A DNA stretch of 64,000 nt, from positions 6,608 through 70,607 of the forward strand of contig CALCYA010000096.1 of NCBI GenBank assembly GCA_937906165.1, read 5' to 3'. Of the stretch, positions 1-8,016 are shown piece by piece. The position numbers were made by a program, and so were the translations under genes. Each line of letters begins with the position of its first letter. Position 1 is the first letter of the stretch. This stretch comes from an uncultured Bacteroidales bacterium (GTDB lineage: Bacteria; Bacteroidota; Bacteroidia; Bacteroidales; Bacteroidaceae). The notes beneath the pieces are model-generated. The model saw only the letters and a program-made list of their open reading frames with translations, did not search any database and was not told the DNA's origin.

Positions 1-2
1 CA

Positions 3-488
3 GTGGAGTCTCCCGAGTGTACCGATGGCTACCAGGGTTTCTATCACCTGATGGGCATCAACGGAGGTGTAGACCATGCCGAGGTGTCATATATCATCCG
101 TGACCATAACGGTGAACTCTTTGCAAAGCGCATGGCATTCATGCGTACAGTGGAGAAGGCCATGTGCGAGAAGTACGGCAACGGTGTTGTCTCTCTTGAA
201 CTCAAGGAGCAGTACCGCAACATGCGTGAGCAGGTGGAGCCGAAGATGCATATAATCGAGCTTGCCAAGATGGCTATGCAGCAGGCCGACGTGGTGCCTC
301 TTGTGAAGCCCATCCGCGGTGGTACTGATGGTGCGCAGCTCTCTTTCATGGGGCTTCCCTGTCCTAACCTATTTGCCGGTGGCGTGAACTTCCACAGCCG
401 TTATGAGTTCGTGTCTGTACAGGTGATGGAGAAGGCTGTGAAGACTATTGTGAATATTGCAGCGGGTGTAAAGGATTTGGCGAGATAA
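3..488 (+). CDS. pepT: Peptidase T (tripeptide aminopeptidase), 3' part
   Basis: The last 161 codons of a cytosolic zinc-dependent tripeptidase of the M20 family, which removes the N-terminal residue from tripeptides. The reading frame is open to the left edge, so the start and the first metal ligands lie outside the window. Visible family features are the region around ESPECTDGYQGFYHL, the conserved IRGGTDGAQLSF segment near residue 103 and the GLPCPNLFAGGVNFHSRYE block that carries a C-terminal metal-binding histidine. The gene ends at TAA 486-488 and is followed closely by a strong hairpin terminator, so it is probably the last gene of its transcript. The similarity to PepT over its C-terminal third is clear; only the truncation limits the call. 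Confidence 0.93.
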   Translation: MESPECTDGYQGFYHLMGINGGVDHAEVSYIIRDHNGELFAKRMAFMRTVEKAMCEKYGNGVVSLELKEQYRNMREQVEPKMHIIELAKMAMQQADVVPLVKPIRGGTDGAQLSFMGLPCPNLFAGGVNFHSRYEFVSVQVMEKAVKTIVNIAAGVKDLAR

Positions 489-507
489 CCTTTTTTCGAC
501 ATAAGAA

Positions 508-550
508 AATAATAATCGCACGGACAAAGATTCGTGCGATTATTATTTAT
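508..550. terminator. Hairpin terminator between pepT and the glycosyltransferase genes
   Basis: A perfect 15-bp stem pairs 508-522 with 533-547 around a 10-nt loop. The arms begin or end in AATAATAAT/ATTATTATT, so U-rich tracts follow the GC core in both directions. It sits between convergent genes (pepT on plus, glycosyltransferases on minus) and could end both. Confidence 0.8.
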
Positions 551-633
551 TGCTGTTCAATATTATATCCATGTGGATTTTGTGGAAGTCAGAAGCCTGC
601 TGTCCGGTATGTGTCCATGTCGGACTTTTTTAT

Positions 634-1734
634 CTATTTTGATTCCCAGAAATCAAGATATTGTTTCGCTACCTTTTCGGGGGTGTGATGCTTCTCTATG
701 AATTCGATACTCTCTCTCTGCATTGTGGAAATCTTCTCTTTGTTTTTTATCAGCCATTCAAGTTGCCTGTAAACATCCTCTTCGTCCGGTACGACATTGA
801 CCATTGGTCTCAGATCCTTCTCTCCAAGTATGTCATAGCACTCCTCTTCGGCTCCGCCAACTACAATCTTGCCTTTTGACATTGCAAGCAGTGCATTCAT
901 GCCCGGTGAATATCCGTATAGCTGGTCAAGCAGTATGTCACAACTGTTTACCATGTTTGTGTATTGCTCAAAAGGAACATTCTCGGCCTTGAGCATTTCG
1001 CACTCTTCGGGATAGTCCATTTCTACTCGTTCAAGTGCACGCAGCATGATATCGGTACCTTTGTATATGTTGCGGCTCTTGTTTATTCCTATGAAGAAAC
1101 GCACCTTCTGCTTGCCGTCATGGGGAACCGATGCGGACGCACGGTCACTGTAAATCGGGAAAGGTATGTATGTGAGCTTGTGGGGATAATCGTTCCTGTA
1201 AGCTGTATGGTACTCATACATCCCTGCTATGATCCCGTTGCAGCTGTCGGCAATCTCTTTGTTTAGCCTCTCTTTTGCTGTACCCTGCCAGTCGGCTGCC
1301 TGTTCAATGGTGTAGTCATTGAGTATCTCCTTGTCGCCGATGTTGAAATCGGAGTAGCGGAATATATGCGGTTTGCGTTTGCAGGCCTTGACCCAATAGG
1401 CGTCCATGCCGAATGCTCCGAGGAAGATTTTCTTGTTGTGTCTTTTGAGGTAGCGGTATATCGGGGCAATACGTTCTGCCTTTATTTCAAGGAACATCGG
1501 ATTTATCAGTTGTACCACATCGTATCCCCTGAATTTCGGCAAAAGGGCATATGTCTTCAACAGGTAGCTTATTCCACCAAGCTTTGTACATTTGCGCACA
1601 AGTGAGATGTCCCGCCTGTAGTCTTTCCAGAAATCTCCGTTGCTGACAACGCATACTTCATGCCCGAGGGTGCGTAGTCCTTCGGCAAGTGTCCAATGTA
1701 CGTTGCTGTATTCTCCAATAAGCAGTATCTTCAT
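634..1734 (-). CDS. Glycosyltransferase, GT4-like (GT-B fold)
   Basis: A 366-residue cytosolic or membrane-associated sugar transferase of the GT-B type. It opens with MKILLIGEYSNVHWTLAEGL, the usual N-terminal Rossmann strand and helix. The C-terminal half has the donor-side features: FFIGINKSRNIYKGTDIML around residue 215-235, then a stretch SPGMNALLAMSKGKIVV with the acidic/glycine nucleotide-sugar site (GGAEEECYDIL). Its start codon overlaps the end of the upstream GT2 gene by four bases (ATGA type), so the two are translationally coupled. It is the last gene of a three-glycosyltransferase operon, presumably building an exported glycan. The sugar donor and acceptor cannot be told from sequence. 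Confidence 0.82.
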   Translation of the reverse strand: MKILLIGEYSNVHWTLAEGLRTLGHEVCVVSNGDFWKDYRRDISLVRKCTKLGGISYLLKTYALLPKFRGYDVVQLINPMFLEIKAERIAPIYRYLKRHNKKIFLGAFGMDAYWVKACKRKPHIFRYSDFNIGDKEILNDYTIEQAADWQGTAKERLNKEIADSCNGIIAGMYEYHTAYRNDYPHKLTYIPFPIYSDRASASVPHDGKQKVRFFIGINKSRNIYKGTDIMLRALERVEMDYPEECEMLKAENVPFEQYTNMVNSCDILLDQLYGYSPGMNALLAMSKGKIVVGGAEEECYDILGEKDLRPMVNVVPDEEDVYRQLEWLIKNKEKISTMQRESIEFIEKHHTPEKVAKQYLDFWESK

Positions 1735-2729
1735 CTCTTTGTCGGTTTCTTGCGTGGAACAATGAGGCGCAGTATCTTCATACCGGTCCGGCTGTTTGCC
1801 AGCGAACGGAAAATTCTGTATTTAAAAGAGTAGTCAGCATTAGCTAAAGGGAACAGCCCTAACGGTTTGAGATGTGACTCGCATTCGTCATATATCTCAT
1901 CGGCTCTCATGCCATTGAACATCATATTGAGTATGACGTCAACGCAGAGTGTGTGCAGTTTGTGTGTTATACCGGCTCTCTGTATGATGTTTGCACCAGC
2001 AGTGTGTGTACTCCTGTATGCTGCCACGCGTTCTATTATAGTGAACATATTGTCAATACGCCTCTTCTCGAACTCACTTGAGTTATTGGCGGTTGTTGAC
2101 CCTTCTCTGATGCGGTAGCAGTAAGGCTTGGCATCACTGGCAACGAGTGTCTGTGCGTGGTAATGGAGGAGGGTGTTGAATTCTTCATCTTCATGGAATA
2201 TGCTTTCGGGAAACCTGATGCAGTTATCAATGGCCAGGCTCCTTTGGAAGAAATAGGTGCAAGGGCTTCCGCTCAGGTTGTTGTCTCTCATGAAAACAGC
2301 TCCGCTGATGGTGTTGCTGAAATTGACCTTATGAGGCCTTATGGTGTCGGGCCTGTCATCGGTCTTGACAATATATCCGAAACGTAGTATCTGTGGCCTC
2401 TCACTTTCCAGCATCGCTATGCATTGCAACATATCTCCGTTTGGGAAAAGATAGTCATCGGCATCGACGAACTGTATGTATTTTCCTTGGGCCTCTTCAA
2501 TACCCCTGTTGCGGGCACGTCCAGGCCCTCCATGATTGTTGTTGATGAGTTTGATGTTATAATTCTTGTACTCGTTGCATAACCACAACGGTTGTTCTTC
2601 AGATCCGTCGTCAACGATTATTATTTCGTATGTCCCGTTGGGGAGTGCCTGCTCTATTATGCTGTCTATGCAACGCTTAAGCATCTCCCTGGGGAGGTTG
2701 TAATGTGGTATTACTATAGATAAAAGCAT
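1731..2729 (-). CDS. Glycosyltransferase family 2
   Basis: A GT-A fold inverting glycosyltransferase of 332 residues. I chose the internal ATG at 2729 (MLLSIVIPHYN) because it begins exactly at the family's first beta strand and lies two bases after the preceding gene's stop; a longer frame back to 2771 would overlap that gene by about 40 bases. Landmarks are SIVIPHYNLPREMLKRCIDS, IIIVDDGSEE, GPGRARNRGIEEAQGKYIQF and the DxD-like VDADDYLF. The C-terminal third is basic (ending in PRKKPTKR), which suits attachment to the inner face of the membrane. Middle gene of the operon; acceptor unknown. Confidence 0.88.
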   Translation of the reverse strand: MLLSIVIPHYNLPREMLKRCIDSIIEQALPNGTYEIIIVDDGSEEQPLWLCNEYKNYNIKLINNNHGGPGRARNRGIEEAQGKYIQFVDADDYLFPNGDMLQCIAMLESERPQILRFGYIVKTDDRPDTIRPHKVNFSNTISGAVFMRDNNLSGSPCTYFFQRSLAIDNCIRFPESIFHEDEEFNTLLHYHAQTLVASDAKPYCYRIREGSTTANNSSEFEKRRIDNMFTIIERVAAYRSTHTAGANIIQRAGITHKLHTLCVDVILNMMFNGMRADEIYDECESHLKPLGLFPLANADYSFKYRIFRSLANSRTGMKILRLIVPRKKPTKR

Positions 2730-2731
2730 TG

Positions 2732-3703
2732 TCAGTTCAGCTTTTTGTGGAGTAGTGCAAGTATTCTGCAATGTATGTTTGCTCCGAATAGTGCAAAAGG
2801 TGTATATTTGATTTTTTGCGGAATGGATAGTTCCATCCTGTATAGCCTGTCAATCTTTATCCTTTTCTCCTTGACAAGTGCCACGGCATTCTTGCGCTCT
2901 TCCTTATTACCGTCTGAACAACGGAACAGGCTCGACAGGTTGTCGATACAGCGTAGCAGTATCCTGTCGGCATAATTCTCTAATCCTTTTATCACTGACA
3001 CCTTATCATGGAGCGTGGCAAGGTTGCGGAACAGGAAGTAGAAATGCTTGAACGAGTGACTGTTGCTTATACTTTCATTATTGTCATAATAATAATAGAA
3101 TCCGCAATCGGAGTAGTATACGTTCTCGCAACTGCTGAAAAGGATAGGTGTAATTAGGGTGTCTTCGAATACCTCTCCTTCGGGGTATCTGATGAACATG
3201 AACATATCGGCACGGTATATCTTGTTGCAGGCGTAGCAGTGTTCGTATCCCTGCCGCTCTATCCAGTCCTTGAATATTTGTTCGTTGCCCGATATCTTCT
3301 GTGGCTTGAAAGAGATGACTTTGCTTCTGGGTGATTCGTAATATGCTACAATAGGGTATTCAAGTATATCAATGTCGGGGTTGGACATCAGTATGTGCAT
3401 ATTGTAGTAATATGTGCCCGAAGCTACGGCATCATCACCGTCGACGAATGTGATGTACTCGCCTCTGGCGGCTGCAATACCGGCATTACGGGCCGATGAG
3501 AGACCTCCGTTTTTTTTATGGATAACCCTTACCTTGTCACATTCCTGTGCGTAGCGGTCACATATCGCTCCGCAGTTGTCGGGTGAGCCGTCATCAACAA
3601 GAATAAGCTCATAGTCGGTATATGTCTGCTGCAGTATGCTTTCGATGCATCGCTGCAGATAACGTCTTACCTTGTATACCGGAACTATTATGCTTAATTT
3701 CAT
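2732..3703 (-). CDS. Glycosyltransferase family 2
   Basis: A 323-residue GT2 enzyme, first gene of the three-gene operon. Visible motifs are LSIIVPVYKVRRYLQRCIES at the start, ILVDDGSPDNCG near residue 35, LSSARNAGIAAARGEYITFV near 68-88 and the metal-binding VDGDDA. An EDTLITPILF segment around residue 178 matches the ED-containing acceptor-side motif of many capsule GT2 enzymes. The start is 30 bases downstream of the first of three tandem TAnnTTTG boxes, so transcription of the whole operon probably begins in that repeat. Substrates cannot be assigned. Confidence 0.9.
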   Translation of the reverse strand: MKLSIIVPVYKVRRYLQRCIESILQQTYTDYELILVDDGSPDNCGAICDRYAQECDKVRVIHKKNGGLSSARNAGIAAARGEYITFVDGDDAVASGTYYYNMHILMSNPDIDILEYPIVAYYESPRSKVISFKPQKISGNEQIFKDWIERQGYEHCYACNKIYRADMFMFIRYPEGEVFEDTLITPILFSSCENVYYSDCGFYYYYDNNESISNSHSFKHFYFLFRNLATLHDKVSVIKGLENYADRILLRCIDNLSSLFRCSDGNKEERKNAVALVKEKRIKIDRLYRMELSIPQKIKYTPFALFGANIHCRILALLHKKLN

Positions 3704-3732
3704 CTCTTGTTGTCTCTTTTCACGCTTTAGCG

Positions 3733-3740
3733 CAAAGATA
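3733..3740 (-). promoter_or_regulatory. Promoter -7 box TATCTTTG (proximal) for the glycosyltransferase operon
   Basis: On minus the bases read TATCTTTG, a full match to the Bacteroidota TAnnTTTG element, 30 bases before the ATG at 3703. Matching boxes lie one and two repeat units upstream at 3817-3824 and 3900-3907. Confidence 0.6.
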
Positions 3741-3816
3741 ATAACAAACGAGCGAGAAATATTAAGTTTACTTCAATATTTTTCACAGCGAGTGCAGAAA
3801 ATCTTTGAGGATGCCG

Positions 3817-3824
3817 CAAAGGTA
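3817..3824 (-). promoter_or_regulatory. Promoter -7 box TACCTTTG (middle)
   Basis: On minus TACCTTTG, full TAnnTTTG match, 84 bases upstream of the proximal box in the second repeat copy. Whether it is active is inferred. Confidence 0.45.
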
Positions 3825-3899
3825 GCAACAAACGGGCGGGATATATGAAACCTGTTTCAATATTTCACAGCGAGTGCAGTCTATTTTCGCGGTTTATCG

Positions 3900-3907
3900 C
3901 AAATATA
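3900..3907 (-). promoter_or_regulatory. Promoter -7 box TATATTTG (distal)
   Basis: On minus TATATTTG, full TAnnTTTG match, 83 bases upstream of the middle box in the partial third copy. Confidence 0.4.
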
Positions 3908-3985
3908 CATAATAACAGCAATAAACAGCTTTTAAGGACCATTTAAAATAGACGGGTAGGGCAAGCCTCAGAGCTGGTGGAAACA

Positions 3986-4025
3986 TTATGGGCATCAGCC
4001 ACTAATTGATAGCCGACGCCCATAA
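3986..4025 (-). terminator. Hairpin after the MG2/Sel1 operon, probable terminator
   Basis: On minus TTATGGGCGTCGGC pairs with GCTGATGCCCATAA (14 bp including two G-T wobbles) around a 12-nt loop, 33 bases after the stop of the 4058-8002 gene. It lacks a clean U tract, so its efficiency is uncertain. Confidence 0.45.
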
Positions 4026-4057
4026 CCACTAATCACAATAATTTTACGTAGTCTCTA

Positions 4058-7000
4058 TTATTCTTCAAAGAAGTGGAAGATGTTGTACCATTCCATCCTC
4101 TTTCTTGCAAATTCCTGCCCGTTCTGCTCGGCAAGCCCGTACCAGTAGGCTGCCTTCGGCTCGTTCTTTTTTACACCGCGTCCTTTCTCATAGCAGTAGC
4201 CTACACGTTCCATAGCCTGCGGGTGTCCCTGCTCTGCAGCTTCCTTATACCATCTGAAAGCCTCTTTCTTGCTTTTCTTTACGTATTTGCCGTTTTCGTA
4301 ATAGCTTGCCAGTTTGTACTGTGCCATAGGATGATTCTTCTCGGCTGCCTTCACGAGGTGTCTGATGGTCTGGCTCTTGCGCAGTTTGCGCTTTCCGTAA
4401 CCGGCGATGGAGTCTTCCCGTTCCATGATGTTCGCGACGGCTAAAAGACTTGTGGGTTCCTCTTTCTCTATGGCTTTTTCGAACCATTCGCGTCCTTTTA
4501 TACTGTCCTGCTCAACAATATCCCCGTTCATGTATATATGTCCCAATGTCGCTTGTGAAATTGCATTGCCATTTTCGGCCGACATTGTGTAGTAATGCAG
4601 TGCCAATGAATCATTCCTTGTCGTTCCAATGCCGTACAGATAGCAACTTGCCAGGTTATGCAATGCTTTCTCCTGTCCCAGATTCGCTGCTTTGCGGAAG
4701 TGCTTGAAGGCCTCGATACTGTCCTTGGCGATGCCTGTACCATTGAGGTAGCAGACACCGGCATTGTATATGGCGTCGGAATAACCCAGTGCCGCAGCCT
4801 CGCAGAACTGTTCAAAAGCCTTTTCGTATTCGTTCTGGATGTAGAGCATCCGTCCGTTCTCTGTCAGTATGTAACAGTGTGCCAGCAGGTCGGGAGTGTG
4901 TATGCCGATGATAGGTGTAACCAACTGTCTCTTGATATCTGCAAATGTATTATCTTCGGCTTCTCTGGTGGTGATGTTACCGTTGTTGCCATAGAATATA
5001 CCGCCGGCATATCCTTCTATGTCTACCGCGAGTCTGCGTGCCTGGGTACAGTTGTATAGCTCTACCTCTATCTTGCCGTCATCAGCGGCTTTTACATCCG
5101 GCATCCACAGTAGTGTGCGGCGATAGTCTCCCATTGTGCTGTCGGGGCGCATTGTGCTGTAGTCTGGGGCATAGAACTTCTTGTTCTCGTTATATCCATA
5201 TACCATAGTGTAACGTGAGTTGTCGTTACGTGCCAATTGTGGTACAATACCTTTTGCTGCAGCATCCTCCTTGTGTGGTATGAAACAGGCCACATAGTTT
5301 GGTATACTGTTGGAACTCATCATGTAAAGGCCGCCATTGACGTATGTCTGGTATTGTATCGCATCGGGTGCGTCATCGATGTCACCGCTTCTTGGGGCTA
5401 TGCCTGACTTGTAAATGAATGAGGCATAGAATGATGAATATCTGAAGTTTCCTATTGTCTTGGCCCTACGGCTACGGCTGTTCTCCCAAAGTTCGTGTTG
5501 CTTGCGGGTATTCTCGTCGGAGCGTATAATGATCTCGTCGAAATTTGTCATCTTAACGGGGTCTACACCTTTGAGATACTCCGTGTCAATGGCTGGAATT
5601 GTGTCCGACGAGTATTCTCCGTCAACAACAATACTCTGTATCCAATAGCACCAGTTGAGGTTGTGGCGCCAGAATGCACTGCGCAGTACCTGATACGCGC
5701 TGAGCGACGTGTAGTATGACGGGTCAATCATAGGTGGCCTGTTTACTATAGATGAATGATTGCTGAAATCATTATAGCTGGCGTAAACCTGCCCCGAATA
5801 ATCAGGTCCGAAGTGGTTGATGTTGGTTATCCTGTTCCATCTTTCAAGGGGCCTGTATGTCGGTTCTTCTGTCTCGTAATATGACGGGTCTGTCAGGACG
5901 GGATTATAACCGCTCAAGTCTTCCCCGAAATCCATCGAACTCCAACTGGCTCTGCGGTGGAGATAGGTGACATCCATGGCATATTCCCATTCGTCAAGAT
6001 AGTCGAACCTCATCTCGCTGCGTGGCGGGCGATAGAAAGGGTCCTTCTTCCTCTTTGAGATGACCTCTACATTGGACAAGAGGTATTCGAAAGGATTTAT
6101 CTTTATCATCTCTTCGTTATACTGCTTCAACTCTTCGGCAGTCATAGCCTTTCCTACATTCCTTTCCCAATAGTGGTAAAGGCGCATCTCGGGCGAGAAA
6201 TAGCGGTCAAGAACAAATGTGTACATGCTGTCTTGAGGAAAAATGAACCCATTGCCCTTGGGCACCAACTGTGCTACTCGTTTGCCGGTGAAATCTTCGG
6301 TCTGTAGGCGGAACTCTCCATTAGCGTCTGTCTTGAAGTCATATCTTGTGAACAGGCTGTCGCTGTATGATATGTTGAGGTCGATTCTTGTATTTGGGAG
6401 GTTTGTGACAATCATCTCGTCCAGATGTCCGAATTTGCGGTTGGGTACCTTCTTTATGTAACGTCCTTTGATTGTGATGCCTTTCTCTATAGGCTGCTCT
6501 AACTTGGCCTCTTTGTGGCTGAGCTTGCTCCAGTCGTAAGATGTCCAACCGTGGGTGAGCATCACCAGATCAAGTTCTGCGTCACGGTTGTCATTCCCGG
6601 GGTCAAAGTAACGGGCGGCGTTGGGGATATATCCTTTGATCTCACTACCCAACAGCATGTATGTGTACATGTTGTATGAGTATGAGGTCTTCTGACGGTT
6701 GTCGGCATCGCTTACTGAGATAGAAAAAATTCCCTCTTCTATGGGCTTGCCGTCCTCACGTTCAATGCTGAGTGTTATTTTCTCATAAGGGCTTACCTTG
6801 AGACTGTCTACATTGTGCCCATTGCCGGTAACAATGAGACGCGCACTCTCACGGTCGCCGCTTTTGGCCTTCTCATGTCTGACAAAGAACATTCGCTCGG
6901 CAAGTGGGATGCCTTCTCCTATAAAGAGCACTACGCGGTTCACTCCTTCGTTCAGGCTGTTCCTGTCTACAGCAAAGGTCATCTCTCTGTCACTTGAGTG

Positions 7001-8002
7001 GTAACGCTCATAGAAACGGGTCTTTCCACGGTGTAATATGGCGCATCCGACCTCGGTATCAATCTCCAGGTTGTTCTTGATGTTCACTATGATGCTGCCA
7101 GCCGACTGTTCTACGTTTATCACCGCACCTTCCTCCTCCACATCAGGCAGGTTGAATCTTCTCTTGCGCTTGCCGTCCTTAAGGATGGCCGTGTACTTGA
7201 CATCCTCATCGGGTGTGATGGTGAATGACCCCTTTCCCAGATGGGTGGGGGTAGCTGTGAACAGTTCCTTGCCGTCTGCAAGTATTGTTATGCTACGGCT
7301 GCTGTTGATGCCGTCGGCTCCGAATACCTCGAATGCAACACGGCTCTCAATGCCGTTGACCAGATGTCCGCCTTCAGGGAAGAACTCCACGTCGGCTACA
7401 GGTAGCTGTGCATTTATCCATTCAACCTCTCTTTCAAGGCCGTGTTTGCTGTCATCCTGTTCAATGTCAACGAGAAAACCTCTACGGCGGTCGAGCATGT
7501 TCTTGAAATCCCAGTTGTCGGCATGTACCTTGTCAAATATTGGGAATACACGGCTGAAAATGGACTCTTTACCGCGGTTGAGCATATAGCGTGTATATGC
7601 ACGCACTTCGTAATAACCCGAGAGCAGCAGTTCGTTAAGCTCGAAAGTTCCGTTGCAGGTGCCGTCCTCGGCAATCTTGTATTTGTTGGTTCTTACAACA
7701 TAGCCCTCGGGTGCCACAAGCTCAACATATAGCACGCGGCTCATTGTGGTTGGAGTGTCATTTTCTCCGCTCATTACGTATGCCTTGAACCACATGTCTT
7801 CACCCAGATAGTAGGCACTGTTGTCGAAATGAAGATATACACGCTCTTCGGGAAAGAGGCTCTGCTTCACTTCTGAACGTACAATCAGGTTGTCAAGAGG
7901 GTTGCGGGGTATAGTTCCCTCGGCATCTCCTTCCTGTGCGTTGGATGTGATGCCTGACATTGCAAGCAATATCGATAAAATATGTAGTGTCGCCTTTTTC
8001 AT
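4058..8002 (-). CDS. Large exported MG2-domain protein with C-terminal Sel1 repeats
   Basis: A 1314-residue secreted protein. The ATG at 8002 gives a standard signal peptide (MKKATLHILSILLAMSG...SNAQ); an upstream in-frame ATG at 8020 overlaps the previous stop as ATGA and would add six residues. After the signal comes an MG2-like (alpha-2-macroglobulin type) beta domain, with ERVYLHFDNSAYYLGEDMWF near residue 50. A long region of beta-sandwich domains follows, resembling Bacteroidota carboxypeptidase-regulatory/TonB-plug-type proteins. From about residue 1055 to the end there are at least five Sel1-like repeats (for example ALGYSDAIYNAGVCYLNGTG and AAEQGHPQAMERVGYCYEKG). It is the last gene of the BlaI/M56 operon, so the cell probably makes it when that sensor fires. 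The precise function is unknown; a scaffold or stress-linked envelope role is inference. Confidence 0.78.
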   Translation of the reverse strand: MKKATLHILSILLAMSGITSNAQEGDAEGTIPRNPLDNLIVRSEVKQSLFPEERVYLHFDNSAYYLGEDMWFKAYVMSGENDTPTTMSRVLYVELVAPEGYVVRTNKYKIAEDGTCNGTFELNELLLSGYYEVRAYTRYMLNRGKESIFSRVFPIFDKVHADNWDFKNMLDRRRGFLVDIEQDDSKHGLEREVEWINAQLPVADVEFFPEGGHLVNGIESRVAFEVFGADGINSSRSITILADGKELFTATPTHLGKGSFTITPDEDVKYTAILKDGKRKRRFNLPDVEEEGAVINVEQSAGSIIVNIKNNLEIDTEVGCAILHRGKTRFYERYHSSDREMTFAVDRNSLNEGVNRVVLFIGEGIPLAERMFFVRHEKAKSGDRESARLIVTGNGHNVDSLKVSPYEKITLSIEREDGKPIEEGIFSISVSDADNRQKTSYSYNMYTYMLLGSEIKGYIPNAARYFDPGNDNRDAELDLVMLTHGWTSYDWSKLSHKEAKLEQPIEKGITIKGRYIKKVPNRKFGHLDEMIVTNLPNTRIDLNISYSDSLFTRYDFKTDANGEFRLQTEDFTGKRVAQLVPKGNGFIFPQDSMYTFVLDRYFSPEMRLYHYWERNVGKAMTAEELKQYNEEMIKINPFEYLLSNVEVISKRKKDPFYRPPRSEMRFDYLDEWEYAMDVTYLHRRASWSSMDFGEDLSGYNPVLTDPSYYETEEPTYRPLERWNRITNINHFGPDYSGQVYASYNDFSNHSSIVNRPPMIDPSYYTSLSAYQVLRSAFWRHNLNWCYWIQSIVVDGEYSSDTIPAIDTEYLKGVDPVKMTNFDEIIIRSDENTRKQHELWENSRSRRAKTIGNFRYSSFYASFIYKSGIAPRSGDIDDAPDAIQYQTYVNGGLYMMSSNSIPNYVACFIPHKEDAAAKGIVPQLARNDNSRYTMVYGYNENKKFYAPDYSTMRPDSTMGDYRRTLLWMPDVKAADDGKIEVELYNCTQARRLAVDIEGYAGGIFYGNNGNITTREAEDNTFADIKRQLVTPIIGIHTPDLLAHCYILTENGRMLYIQNEYEKAFEQFCEAAALGYSDAIYNAGVCYLNGTGIAKDSIEAFKHFRKAANLGQEKALHNLASCYLYGIGTTRNDSLALHYYTMSAENGNAISQATLGHIYMNGDIVEQDSIKGREWFEKAIEKEEPTSLLAVANIMEREDSIAGYGKRKLRKSQTIRHLVKAAEKNHPMAQYKLASYYENGKYVKKSKKEAFRWYKEAAEQGHPQAMERVGYCYEKGRGVKKNEPKAAYWYGLAEQNGQEFARKRMEWYNIFHFFEE

Positions 8003-8016
8003 AATCTTAATCCTTC

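Larger units (their letters stand above)
3732..3910 (-). repeat. Tandem repeat, roughly 84-bp unit, promoter-bearing (two full copies and one partial)
   Basis: This fills most of the 354-base gap 3704-4057. Copy 1 starts about 3732, copy 2 about 3816, and a shorter third match starts about 3899. Copies 1 and 2 each hold, read on plus, CGCAAAGRTARYAACAAACG, then an AT-rich hairpin, then CACAGCGAGTGCAG (3784-3797 and 3866-3879). The third copy keeps only the first box (CGCAAATATA) followed by a diverged AACAGCAATAAAC. Hairpin arms differ between copies although the flanks are nearly the same. On minus, each copy presents a TAnnTTTG box toward the glycosyltransferase operon. Confidence 0.75.
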
